From positions 219,875 through 283,874 of the forward strand of contig NZ_WOCA01000003.1 in NCBI RefSeq assembly GCF_009728145.1: DNA of 64,000 nt. Direction: 5' to 3'. A program made the position numbers and the translations under genes. Under the pieces are notes generated by a model, which saw only the letters and a program-made list of their open reading frames with translations, had not been told where the DNA came from and did not search any database. This DNA is from Ornithinibacillus caprae (GTDB lineage: Bacteria > Bacillota > Bacilli > Bacillales > Amphibacillaceae). Of the stretch, positions 44,230 through 52,420 are shown piece after piece (the stretch's first letter is position 1; each line of letters begins with the position of its first letter).

Positions 44230-44961
44230 TTACTGTTCTTCTTTTAGCCAGTTTACTAAGTAATCATGCGTGTACACATCATTTGGATATTCGATAAACG
44301 CGGTATCTCCTTCTTCATATAAAAACTGAAGAAATTCATTCAGTGCACCCATGTATTCTCCGTATAAGAACTCAAAGCTAATAGTTTCTTTTGGCATTAA
44401 ATGTTGCTCACAGACGTTTGGATCTGTATAGTTCATGTATGTCCGGCATGGAATTGGTCTAATCTCATAGGCCAAGCACTTGTTGGTTTCCGTGTCTAGC
44501 AACGGACATGGAACAAGACTTTTTCGATAATTCAACTTAAAGTCCTCGTCCTCTTCAAAATCAACCACTGTTAATTCTTCCAGCTTTTCCCCATATTTTT
44601 GATAATATCTAGTTAAATGTTGTTGAATCTCATTTCTTCTAGATACAGGGAATTTGTCTATTGCTTTTTTCATGAACTTTGCTTCCATACCATTTACAAT
44701 AATTGGGAAGTAACAACAAAAGGCACAACCCATTCTGCAGGTTGCTTGTAGTTCTACTTCTTCTTCCATACTAGTAATCTCATTACTTACTTGCTGTAAA
44801 AGCTCGAAAAAGCTAGCTATTAGTTTTTGTTCCGTTGATATTTCTGTTTCTTCTGCCCAGTTTTCCACGATTTCGTAAAACTTATCTTCATCTATTTGAT
44901 AATTATCTTTTAACTTTTCACATCTATTTTGTATTTCAGCGAAGCTAAGGTAATTTTCCAT
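44230..44961 (-). CDS. YkgJ-family cysteine-cluster protein
   Basis: 243 residues. Metal-binding Cys pattern CRMGCAFCCYFP (about 87-98), then CPLLDTETNKCLAYEIRPIPCRTY and a further Cys at NVCEQH, the YkgJ Zn/Fe-chelating domain. N-terminal about 75 residues are helical and specific to Bacilli. Biological role unknown. ATG lies behind GGGAGTACG; isolated gene with own terminator. Confidence 0.82.
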   Translation of the reverse strand: MENYLSFAEIQNRCEKLKDNYQIDEDKFYEIVENWAEETEISTEQKLIASFFELLQQVSNEITSMEEEVELQATCRMGCAFCCYFPIIVNGMEAKFMKKAIDKFPVSRRNEIQQHLTRYYQKYGEKLEELTVVDFEEDEDFKLNYRKSLVPCPLLDTETNKCLAYEIRPIPCRTYMNYTDPNVCEQHLMPKETISFEFLYGEYMGALNEFLQFLYEEGDTAFIEYPNDVYTHDYLVNWLKEEQ

Positions 44962-45062
44962 ACATACGTACTCCCTTATTTTAAAAGCTATGCTTCATTT
45001 TACCACATTTTTTGTTGCATTTAGAAAGCAATGTATAAGGAGAGTACTTCATTGAAGAAAGA

Positions 45063-45096
45063 GAGGCATGCTCTTTGTGAGTATGCCTCCTTTTTC
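45063..45096 (+). terminator. Terminator-like hairpin
   Basis: GAGGCAT / ATGCCTC stem then CCTTTTTC on the plus strand. The only adjacent stop is that of a minus-strand small gene, so its orientation is puzzling; it may work weakly both ways. Confidence 0.4.
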
Positions 45097-45255
45097 TTAT
45101 CTCTTTCTTTTATTACGCTTACCATCAATATTTAAAAACTCACGATCCTCAGCAAGCTCTACATCGTCTTTCCCACGCTCTGGCTCTGTATTATATTTAA
45201 GCACGTTTCGTTGTCTACCCTTGTCTTTGTTTTTGTTCTTATTTTCCTCAGACAC
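45097..45255 (-). CDS. Small charged protein, unknown
   Basis: 52 residues from GTG 45255, behind GGGAGG. Very hydrophilic (SEENKNKNKDKGRQRN, then DGKRNKRKR at the end), no membrane segment. Not recognised. It might be one of the small spore-associated proteins common in Bacilli, but nothing proves this. Confidence 0.5.
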   Translation of the reverse strand: MSEENKNKNKDKGRQRNVLKYNTEPERGKDDVELAEDREFLNIDGKRNKRKR

Positions 45256-45338
45256 GATATGAACCTCCCATATTAAAAAAGTTACAATCACCTATATTAT
45301 ATCCATAGAAAACATTCTTATTTCGACAAAAAATGACA

Positions 45339-45379
45339 AGTGCCTGTCACCTGTCGAAAATCGACAGGTGACAGGCACT
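45339..45379. repeat. Family-1 palindromic repeat, copy 11 (covarying variant)
   Basis: Perfect palindrome with arm AGTGCCTGTCACCTGTCG: the T-to-C change in the left arm is matched by A-to-G in the right arm (CGACAGGTGACAGGCACT). It lies between two small minus-strand genes. Confidence 0.95.
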
Positions 45380-45393
45380 CCTCGAAAAAACCA

Positions 45394-45495
45394 CTAAGAA
45401 CGGTTGCGACGATGTCTTTCTTTACCGCCCTTTATTTCGTTTATTTCTTCTTTATTTAAGTTCTTTTTCTTTTCTTTTTTCCCTTTATTACTCAA
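45394..45495 (-). CDS. Very small basic protein, unknown
   Basis: 33 residues from TTG 45495 with GGAGGATTTTCA just upstream; the in-frame extension to 45585 crosses this ribosome site. Strongly basic (NKGKKEKKKN, KERHRRNRS). Supported by the ribosome site and spacing only. Confidence 0.4.
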   Translation of the reverse strand: MSNKGKKEKKKNLNKEEINEIKGGKERHRRNRS

Positions 45496-45557
45496 TGAAA
45501 ATCCTCCTTTATCCTTTGGTATTAGTGTGACTAAATTAACGTAAATGATGTATGCAT

Positions 45558-45595
45558 GTAAAAATCCCCAAATGAGAATTCTCACTTGGGGATTT
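45558..45595 (-). terminator. codY intrinsic terminator
   Basis: Minus strand ATCCCCAAGTGAG / CTCATTTGGGGAT stem then TTTTTA, about 10 bp after the codY stop. Confidence 0.88.
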
Positions 45596-45603
45596 CGTAC
45601 TTA

Positions 45604-46383
45604 CTAGTTATTTCTGATTTTATCTAGTTCTACAAGGAATTTATCATTAAGGACTTTAATGTAAGTTCCTTTCATACCTAATGAACGAGAGTCGATTACA
45701 CCTGCACTCTCTAGTTTTCTTAATGCGTTAACGATTACTGAGCGTGTAATACCCACACGATCTGCAACTTTAGATGCAACAAGTAATCCTTCTTTACCAT
45801 CTAATTCTTCAAAGATATGGTCAACCGCTTCTAACTCACTAAATGAAAGAGAACTCATTGCCATTTGTACAACCGTACTGTTACGCACTTCAAGTTCTTT
45901 TTCCTCTGCTTTATCACGTAGAATCTCCATTCCAACAACAGTTGCACCATATTCAGCTAACAATAAATCATCACTTGAGAACTCCTGATCAAGTCGAGAA
46001 AGAATTAACGTCCCTAATCTTTCTCCACCACCAATAATTGGTACGATAGTAGTTAAGCCACTCTTAAATAGTTCTTTATTCTCTACTGGGAAAGCAGTGA
46101 GTTCACTATCGATATCCAGATTAGCAGTCGTATCATAAATTCTTATTAAACCATCAGTATACGACTCCGGAAAATGACGTTCTTCAAGCATTTTCTTCAT
46201 ACGGTCATTTTCAATTTCCTCAACGATAGAAAATCCAGGTAAGTCACCTTCTTTAGTTACGATAAAAATGTTTGCATCGATAACCTCACGTAGGGTTTGT
46301 GCAAGCTCTTTATAATCAACTGAATCACCAGTTGAATTCTGTAACGTAGCATTAATTCTTCTTGCTTTAGATAATAAATTCAA
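45604..46383 (-). CDS. codY: GTP/branched-chain amino-acid sensing global repressor CodY
   Basis: 259 residues, the family's exact length. GAF-type sensor domain (1-155; [20 protein letters not shown]) and winged helix with the near-invariant [23 protein letters not shown] (about 203-225) and [13 protein letters not shown]. CodY represses nutrient-scavenging genes in growing cells when GTP and branched-chain amino acids are high. Start TTG 46383 behind GGAGGAAG. In most Bacilli codY is last in a codV-hslVU-codY operon; here it stands alone, with only repeats upstream. Confidence 0.97.
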   Translation of the reverse strand: MNLLSKARRINATLQNSTGDSVDYKELAQTLREVIDANIFIVTKEGDLPGFSIVEEIENDRMKKMLEERHFPESYTDGLIRIYDTTANLDIDSELTAFPVENKELFKSGLTTIVPIIGGGERLGTLILSRLDQEFSSDDLLLAEYGATVVGMEILRDKAEEKELEVRNSTVVQMAMSSLSFSELEAVDHIFEELDGKEGLLVASKVADRVGITRSVIVNALRKLESAGVIDSRSLGMKGTYIKVLNDKFLVELDKIRNN

Positions 46384-46523
46384 TGTTACTTCCTCCTAAA
46401 AATATCCTTCTTATTTGATTATTTCCAATAGTTATTAAGTTTCCACACTTAATATTAAAATATTAATCAACAAAGTTCAACAAAAGCCACAAAATTTACA
46501 TACTTTTTTAATATTTAAGTAAC

Positions 46524-46541
46524 AAGTGCCTGTCACTTGTC
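46524..46541 (+). repeat. Family-1 half repeat, copy 12
   Basis: AAGTGCCTGTCACTTGTC followed by unrelated sequence: left arm only. It lies in the 360-bp codY/yuiD-like intergenic region. Confidence 0.8.
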
Positions 46542-46650
46542 AGATTCTAGGGTATTTTGTCGAACAATATGTCTAATCCAAGAACCAATTATAATAGAGG
46601 TGTTCATATATTGCGAGTCAAAAGTACTAGTGGATAGAAAATTTTCTGTC

Positions 46651-46669
46651 AAGTGCCTGTCACTTGTCG
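46651..46669 (+). repeat. Family-1 half repeat, copy 13
   Basis: AAGTGCCTGTCACTTGTCG, then GAATTTGTCG. Same orientation as the previous half copy, 110 bp later. Apart from these half copies, 46384-46743 holds a 12-bp palindrome AGAAAATTTTCT (46636-46647) and nothing else I can name. Confidence 0.8.
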
Positions 46670-46743
46670 GAATTTGTCGTTACTCGGTTGATTAGATGTA
46701 TAAAAGAGTGGGTTGTGTTTCATCTTAAGTTTGAGGTGACGTT

Positions 46744-47214
46744 ATGTTAAATCGAGCGATAACTACTGCTTTAGTAGGGATTGGAGCAGCACAGTTACTT
46801 AAGGTACCTATACATTATCTTGAAACCGGAGAGTGGGATTGGAAAAAAATTGTTGGTTCTGGCGATATGCCAAGTTCTCACTCCTCTGCCGTTACATCAT
46901 TAACGACGTATGTAGCATTAAAAAAAGGTGTTCCCTCTATTGATTTTGGAGTCAGCAGTATCTTTAGCTTAATTGTCATGTATGACGCAATGGGGATACG
47001 CTGGCAGGCTGGCCAAACTGCTATTGCTGTAAATGATATGTACGAGCAATTAGAAAAATTGGCAGATCATCATCCAGGTTATTCGTATAAAAAGCGTGAA
47101 AGAGAACTAAAAGAAATGCTTGGCCATATGCCTATTGAAGTTGTTGGTGGTGCAGCGCTTGGCACCGCCATCGGTTCCTTAAGCTATATATTGGAAAGTA
47201 ATAAGCAATCATAA
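46744..47214 (+). CDS. yuiD: Divergent PAP2-family protein (YuiD-like)
   Basis: 156 residues. Motifs of the divergent PAP2 family: GSGDMPSSHSSAVTSLTTYVALKKG (phosphatase-like SSH motif), YDAMGIRWQAGQTAIAVN, and a C-terminal GHMPIEVVGGAALG segment. Three or four membrane helices. The enzymatic substrate is not established. ATG follows GAGGTGACG. Confidence 0.85.
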   Translation: MLNRAITTALVGIGAAQLLKVPIHYLETGEWDWKKIVGSGDMPSSHSSAVTSLTTYVALKKGVPSIDFGVSSIFSLIVMYDAMGIRWQAGQTAIAVNDMYEQLEKLADHHPGYSYKKRERELKEMLGHMPIEVVGGAALGTAIGSLSYILESNKQS

Positions 47215-47220
47215 GAATAC

Positions 47221-47300
47221 AAGGCATTCACCAAACCCTTATAGTGAATGCCTTAGTTGTACTTAAGCAGGTTAGGAAAGTCTAGGCTTTCCTGTCTGCT
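47221..47300 (+). repeat. Family-2 repeat, copy H (module 2, strong hairpins)
   Basis: GGCATTCAC / GTGAATGCC and then AGGAAAG / CTTTCCT inside AGCAG / CTGCT. Module 1 (TAGAAAACTTG) is missing. It lies 6 bp after the yuiD-like stop. Confidence 0.75.
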
Positions 47301-47304
47301 AATA

Positions 47305-47390
47305 AAAGGATGTTCCTGTTCTAAAGCATGTCATCATGCCTATATGACGTTATAGCCTTCTATGACTTTTCCAGGAAGAGAGCATCCTTT
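47305..47390. other. Candidate structured RNA: multi-stem junction
   Basis: Closing stem AAAGGATG (47305-47312) with CATCCTTT (47383-47390), stacked on TTCCTG/CAGGAA with a 5-nt bulge. Inside are two hairpins, GTCAT/ATGAC (47330-47348) and GTTATAG-CCTT-CTATGAC (47349-47366). Between convergent genes it may serve as a two-way terminator or a small RNA. Confidence 0.5.
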
Positions 47391-47472
47391 AATATATTTT
47401 CGTAAACATCAGAAGACCAATATAATCACTTTTTAAAAGACGCTCCAAATCATTCATAGAACCCCTTCAAAT

Positions 47473-48777
47473 TTATATTTTTCTAGAAACCTCTTTTAAC
47501 TTTCGATAAATTGACTCTACATGCTGACGATCTAAATCCTGTAATGAGTCCCAATCAATCGAATTTACTATATAATAATGAAACGCCCATATCTTTCTTC
47601 TAATTGCATAATCCTTACTCGAAATGGACATCTTATATAAAACTTCCAACAAACTGTAACAGATCGAAACATCCTCTTTCCCATAATAAAGAATTTGGTA
47701 AAAGCTCTTGTATAAATAATTCTCATAAGGTTTTGTCTTCCTTATAACTCTTAAATCGTTCTTTTTGTCTGTTAGATACGGAATTTCCTTAAATCCATTT
47801 CCTAAATCAGTTAGTACCGAACCAATCCTATTAATACAATCAGTGGCTGTATCTGGATCATTGATGGAAGGAGAAACTGCTTTCACTGCTATTTCCACTA
47901 GCTTTTGAATGTTAAATTCAATATCCTCCAAGTCTGTACGTTCACTTCCAATAATAATATATTCTCGAATGGGCTCTAATTCTAGTGAATCATAAGCGGA
48001 ATATACGGTTACTATTGGTAAATCCTTGGTAACATAATCACCAATCTGTTGGCGTAGATCAATCACACAATCATTTAATCTAGCCCAATTCACTAAGGAC
48101 TGCCATTCTATCTTTTGAATGTATCCAGCATTTTTTGCCTGTAAAACATGATGTGGTAACCTTTTAAGTCTTCTCAGCTCAGACTCATCCCACATCTCGA
48201 ATTCACCAAACTCTTTTTTATTAAAAAAATCCTTAATAACACGAGAGCTATCATAATGGATATATTCAATCAAGCTACTAACCTGCAACCACCTTGCAGC
48301 ATGATGGATAAAGTAAATAAAAAAAGCTAAACAAAAAATGGAAATGATAACCATAAGGATTGGTCCTATAATGGTATCGTGGGTTCCAATTAAAACGAGA
48401 TTAATTAAAGCAAACATAAACCCAAAGCAAAACACCCCTAATACATGGTGGGTTACCTTACTTTGCATAAAATCCTGTAGGGTACGTGGTGAAAATTGTG
48501 AGGAGTACGTCGTGAGTACTACCATAATTACCGAAAAGCTAATTGTTGTCATTGTTAATATTGCAGTAACTAATGAGGTGTATAATCCCCTAGCAATCTC
48601 ATCACTAATGACCAACATACGAGGCAATTTATAATTTCCCTCTCCTACCATCCATTCATCAACGTGATGAAATACAACAGCTAAAATCAAAGAAATAAAA
48701 CTATAGATTGCTGGAACAAACCAAAAACTATCTCTAATTCTTATCATCCAGACTTTGATCCGAGTCACCACAAGCAA
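47473..48777 (-). CDS. DUF2254-family membrane protein
   Basis: 434 residues: four membrane helices in the first 170 (FVPAIYSFISLILAVVF; LVTAILTMTTISFSVIMVVLTTYSSQFSPR, the family hallmark; LGVFCFGFMFALINLVL; ILMVIISIFCLAFFIYF), then a soluble domain with VKAVSPSINDPDTATDCINR, also typical. Function unknown. Start TTG 48777 or GTG 48771, behind AAGGAG. Confidence 0.85.
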   Translation of the reverse strand: MLVVTRIKVWMIRIRDSFWFVPAIYSFISLILAVVFHHVDEWMVGEGNYKLPRMLVISDEIARGLYTSLVTAILTMTTISFSVIMVVLTTYSSQFSPRTLQDFMQSKVTHHVLGVFCFGFMFALINLVLIGTHDTIIGPILMVIISIFCLAFFIYFIHHAARWLQVSSLIEYIHYDSSRVIKDFFNKKEFGEFEMWDESELRRLKRLPHHVLQAKNAGYIQKIEWQSLVNWARLNDCVIDLRQQIGDYVTKDLPIVTVYSAYDSLELEPIREYIIIGSERTDLEDIEFNIQKLVEIAVKAVSPSINDPDTATDCINRIGSVLTDLGNGFKEIPYLTDKKNDLRVIRKTKPYENYLYKSFYQILYYGKEDVSICYSLLEVLYKMSISSKDYAIRRKIWAFHYYIVNSIDWDSLQDLDRQHVESIYRKLKEVSRKI

Positions 48778-48952
48778 GCCACTCCTTCAAGTACAATAAC
48801 TATCCGTAATTAAAAGTATCGGTCATAAATCAAGACGCTATTCAATTTCCCTAAAATTACTCTGTAAACAGCTTTTGCCGAATGGCTAGTAGTTGAAATA
48901 ATGACTCTCAGATACATTTCATATGATAATCGTATTTTCTTTACTTCAGCAT

Positions 48953-48990
48953 AAGAAAAGCGTGAATTCCATATAAGGAATTCACGCTTG
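48953..48990 (-). terminator. proC intrinsic terminator
   Basis: Minus strand GCGTGAATTCC / GGAATTCACGC with a 6-nt loop and TTTTCTT, 11 bp after the proC stop. Confidence 0.88.
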
Positions 48991-48997
48991 GAAAAGA

Positions 48998-49798
48998 TTA
49001 TTTTTTCTCCAACTTACTTACATTCGCCTGCACTGCTTTGATCACTGCTGAGCGAAATCCACTTTCCTCAAGACTTGCTACAGACTGGATAGTTGAACCA
49101 CCAGGAGAGCAAACATCATCCTTCAACTTACCTGGGTGAAGTCCAGTTTCTAGCATCATTTTTGCTGATCCTAACACAGATTGTGCCGCTATTCGATACG
49201 CTTGTTCTCTAGGCATCCCATGTAATACTGCTGCATCAGCTAGTGCTTCCATATACATATATACAAAAGCTGGTGATGAACCTCCAACTGCGCTTGCTGC
49301 ATCCATTAAGCTTTCATCCATTACTTCCGCTTTTCCGAAGCTCTCAAATAACGCTTTGATTTCTTCCTTTTCTTCATCCGTAACAAATGAATTAAATCTA
49401 ATACTCGTTAATCCTTCGCCAACAAGCACAGGCGTATTTGGCATTGCCTTTACGACCTTCGTGTTTTTCGAAAAACGTTCTTCATTTTGCGCAATAGATT
49501 GCCCAACTGCAATAAGGACAACAATCGCATCCTCCTGAATGACATCTTTTATTTCGTATATAACCGAAGCATATTTATCAGGAGTGATCGCTAGAAACAC
49601 GATGTCACATTTCTTAGCTACATCGACATTATTTTCAGCAATCTGTATTCCGTAAGTTGCCTTTAGATTTAATAGTTTTGGCATCGTTCGATTGGAAGCA
49701 AAAACATTTTCTGGATCAACAAATTCCGAATCGATGATCCCTCCAATAATTGCTTCTGCCATCTTCCCACTACCTATAAAGCCAATTTTTCTATCCAT
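48998..49798 (-). CDS. proC: Pyrroline-5-carboxylate reductase
   Basis: 266 residues, usual length. NAD(P)-binding IGFIGSGKMAEAIIGG (4-19); catalytic-domain signature with AVGGSSPAFVYMYMEALADAAV and DDVCSPGGSTIQSV (the P5CR signature near 221). It makes proline from pyrroline-5-carboxylate; proline is also a compatible solute in salt-tolerant Bacilli. Monocistronic, ATG behind GAGAGGATTT. Confidence 0.96.
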   Translation of the reverse strand: MDRKIGFIGSGKMAEAIIGGIIDSEFVDPENVFASNRTMPKLLNLKATYGIQIAENNVDVAKKCDIVFLAITPDKYASVIYEIKDVIQEDAIVVLIAVGQSIAQNEERFSKNTKVVKAMPNTPVLVGEGLTSIRFNSFVTDEEKEEIKALFESFGKAEVMDESLMDAASAVGGSSPAFVYMYMEALADAAVLHGMPREQAYRIAAQSVLGSAKMMLETGLHPGKLKDDVCSPGGSTIQSVASLEESGFRSAVIKAVQANVSKLEKK

Positions 49799-49893
49799 GT
49801 AAAAATCCTCTCATCTTTGAATCACAATTATTAATTGTAATACAGAGAAAAATGAATGGCAATTAACTTTTAAGTTAGAAGAAGGGCCAATAC

Positions 49894-50634
49894 TTATAAA
49901 TGATGTAACCACAGAGAAATAAATAAGCCAATTGCAGTAACAAATCCTACCGTTGGCCCTCCCTGTTTAAATGCTTCTGGCATCATGGTAGAAGCAATCA
50001 TAGAAATTATCGCACCACCAGCAAACGCACTCATAATTGCCTTAATACTATCTGATGCAGATTCAAGCAATGCCCCACCCCAGGAACTTAATGCTGAGAA
50101 GAATACAACCAAGACCCAAAGGACTACTATTTTCTTCTTTGAGTATCCGCTCTTTTGCATTCCAACGGTACTTGAAATTCCTTCAGGTAAATTACTGATA
50201 AATATAGAAATAACCAATGCTAAACTAACACTACCTCCACCGATAAGGCTCATCCCAATCATTGCAGACTCTGGTAGTGTATCCATTACGGTTCCAATAA
50301 AAATCGCTAACCCTGATTCCGGCTTGGCGTCATCCTCCGACTGCTCCTGACGATCATATTTTTTCCGTTTATGACCCCCACGACGGGAAACAAGGATATT
50401 AAAAAAGGTAAAAAGTAATGCTCCACCAAGAAATCCAATGGCAGTTTCTTTAAACCCACTCCACTTCACCGCATCTTCTAATAACTCAAATGTTGTTGCT
50501 CCAATTAATGCACCTGTACCAAGTGCCATAATATAAGCTATTAATCGTTTAGGAATGGAGAACTTTAAAACAAGGAGAGCACCTAGCAAGGTTGCTGATG
50601 CTGCAATCGTTCCCCACATAATCGCATACCACAT
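49894..50634 (-). CDS. ZIP-family metal transporter
   Basis: 246 residues, eight membrane helices. The ZIP signature lies in helices 4-5: DTLPESAMIGMSLIGGG and IFISNLPEGISSTVG (the His that is common in many ZIPs is replaced by Pro-Glu type residues). A charged loop (RRGGHKRKKYDRQEQSEDD) separates helices 3 and 4. Likely uptake of zinc or another divalent ion. ATG follows GGAGGACTTTAG. Confidence 0.82.
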   Translation of the reverse strand: MWYAIMWGTIAASATLLGALLVLKFSIPKRLIAYIMALGTGALIGATTFELLEDAVKWSGFKETAIGFLGGALLFTFFNILVSRRGGHKRKKYDRQEQSEDDAKPESGLAIFIGTVMDTLPESAMIGMSLIGGGSVSLALVISIFISNLPEGISSTVGMQKSGYSKKKIVVLWVLVVFFSALSSWGGALLESASDSIKAIMSAFAGGAIISMIASTMMPEAFKQGGPTVGFVTAIGLFISLWLHHL

Positions 50635-50783
50635 CTAAAGTCCTCCTAAATTCAATTCATTATGAAGACTCTTCTTTCATAACATCTTATATTTAAATTT
50701 TTAGCATAGACTTTTATTTTGACCTAATTACATGTGAATATTATTCCCAAAATATCTCATGTTAAAGACAGGAGGTGCTAAAA

Positions 50784-50924
50784 TTGGGAAGAGATCGTCA
50801 AGAAAAGAAGCTTAAACAAAGCAGACGCGTAGAGTCAGACCGTGATGTAGGTCTTCGTTATAAAGGTTCAACCAAAATGTCTAGTCCTGAAGAAGCTAGA
50901 AAATTGAATGATGGAGATAAGTAA
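50784..50924 (+). CDS. Small charged protein (YfhD-like style)
   Basis: 46 residues from TTG 50784 with AGGAGGTG upstream: begins GRDRQEKKLKQSRR and ends MSSPEEARKLNDGDK. Highly charged, no hydrophobic core. YfhD-like small Bacillus proteins begin similarly, but the match is weak. A strong terminator follows the stop. Confidence 0.55.
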   Translation: MGRDRQEKKLKQSRRVESDRDVGLRYKGSTKMSSPEEARKLNDGDK

Positions 50925-50952
50925 TTGTGAGAAGTTGAATAGAGTTTAATGT

Positions 50953-50992
50953 AAAGGATGAAATCGTGGATCATTGATTTCATCCTTTTTAT
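50953..50992 (+). terminator. Intrinsic terminator
   Basis: AAAGGATGAAATC / GATTTCATCC stem, then TTTTT. 29 bp after the small gene stop. It pairs over ten or more bases. Confidence 0.9.
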
Positions 50993-51031
50993 CTTTTATT
51001 ACACCACTCCATTAATCAACTTCACTTGGCA

Positions 51032-51060
51032 TTGACATTTTCAAAATCACGAAGTAATTA
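51032..51060 (+). promoter_or_regulatory. Sigma-A-type promoter
   Basis: TTGACA, 17-bp spacer, TAATTA, about 165 bp upstream of the CAP-domain gene. A perfect -35 in the otherwise empty 50993-51226 stretch. Confidence 0.5.
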
Positions 51061-51226
51061 TAAAGCCCAAAAATTGTTAGTTGAATTTCATTGGTATATA
51101 CTCGCCATGTAAACGTGAATACTATAAAATTATTAATGTATAAAATTCTCTACGAGTAATTAAAAATTGGTTCAGTTATCTATGAATCTTACATGTAAAT
51201 AATAGAAACAAGACAGGAGTGAGATT

Positions 51227-52360
51227 ATGCCAAAAGTACGGAATATTATATTGTTACTAATAATTGCTGGTGTTTTTTGGCATTTTTACGGAGATTCATT
51301 TAATCGCTCTGGTGTTCATGGAGTTATAGAAGATATTCGCTCCGATGTTAATGAAATAAAAGAAAACCCTAAAGTTATCAGTACACTGGAAACAATCAAT
51401 CAAGAGATTCAGGTACTGTTTGGGAAATTTATAGAAAACGATCAAGACCAAGAACAACAACCTATTCATCCTAATGTAAAAAAGCCTGATCTAGATACTC
51501 CTGTAGAACAATCTTTTTCAGTTCATAATGTGGAGCTCGGTGATGATCGTTCAACGGTTGAAGAAGAGGCAGGTGAGCCGGAGCGCTCAACATTAAATGA
51601 ATATGGGGTTAACTGGGTTACGTATCATGAAAACTTCCAAAACTTTTTCATGGTTGCCTATGATAACCAGGATAAAGTGGTTGGGTTGTATACAAATCAA
51701 GGTCTGATGAATTCTACACATGATGTAACATTTAATAGCTCAAGAGATTCTGTTCTAGAAGAGCTAGGTAAACCACTTAAAAGCATTCGAAAAGGGTTTG
51801 TAAATTATCAAGTTCAAAGCAACGGAGAATATGATACATTTCTTATTGATCAAAATTATGTAACGATCTTTTATGATAAGCATGAAGAAAATACAGTAAC
51901 AGCTATACAAATTATTAGTGAAAAGCTCGAACAGCAAAAGGAAGAATTCTTCGGAGAGCCAAGTGATGAATTGAAGGAAGGATTTGAATATCAATTATTC
52001 GATTTAACGAATGCTGCAAGGGTTGAACGAGGGCTTCCTGTTTTATCCTGGGATGACTCGGTTAGGAAAACTGCTCGAAATCATAGTAAGGATATGGCAG
52101 ACAATAACTATTTTAGCCATACTAATCCTGCTGGACAATCCCCGTTTGACCGTATGGAAGAAGACGATATCGCCTTTCAAATGGCAGGAGAAAATCTTGC
52201 AGCAGGTCAATCAAGTAGTATTTTCGCTCACGAAGGTCTGATGAATTCCTTAGGTCACCGGGAAAATATTTTACACACTGATTTTAGAGCATTAGGTGTA
52301 GGAGTTGCTTTTAATCAGGATTCACAGCCATACTATACGGAGATGTTTTTGACGAAATAA
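51227..52360 (+). CDS. ylbC: CAP (SCP) domain protein, YlbC-like
   Basis: 377 residues. N-terminal membrane anchor or signal (residues 5-22), a CAP-associated N-terminal domain (about 100-235, two similar halves starting VELGDDRSTVEEEAGEP and VTFNSSRDSVLEELGKP), then the CAP domain (about 250-377) with NAARVERGLPVLSWDD, HSKDMADNNYFSHTNPAG, GENLAAG and GHRENIL, the conserved His/Glu sites. Extracytoplasmic; activity of bacterial CAP proteins is largely unknown. AGGAGTGAG precedes ATG. Confidence 0.88.
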   Translation: MPKVRNIILLLIIAGVFWHFYGDSFNRSGVHGVIEDIRSDVNEIKENPKVISTLETINQEIQVLFGKFIENDQDQEQQPIHPNVKKPDLDTPVEQSFSVHNVELGDDRSTVEEEAGEPERSTLNEYGVNWVTYHENFQNFFMVAYDNQDKVVGLYTNQGLMNSTHDVTFNSSRDSVLEELGKPLKSIRKGFVNYQVQSNGEYDTFLIDQNYVTIFYDKHEENTVTAIQIISEKLEQQKEEFFGEPSDELKEGFEYQLFDLTNAARVERGLPVLSWDDSVRKTARNHSKDMADNNYFSHTNPAGQSPFDRMEEDDIAFQMAGENLAAGQSSSIFAHEGLMNSLGHRENILHTDFRALGVGVAFNQDSQPYYTEMFLTK

Positions 52361-52370
52361 ATGGACTAAA

Positions 52371-52408
52371 AATGCTACCTTGTTGCAAGACAGGTAGCAT
52401 TTTTTTTA
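52371..52408 (+). terminator. Intrinsic terminator
   Basis: ATGCTACCT / AGGTAGCAT with an 11-nt loop and seven T's. Between the convergent ylbC-like and selO genes. Confidence 0.9.
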
Positions 52409-52420
52409 AATACTCTTATA

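Noticed and set aside
46636..46647. CodY-binding site upstream of codY
   Set aside because: AGAAAATTTTCT is palindromic, but the half-sites are in the reverse order of the CodY box (AATTTTC-N-GAAAATT), so the match is poor.
5582..46669. CRISPR array
   Set aside because: The palindromes are kilobases apart with genes between them; no regular spacer pattern and no cas genes.
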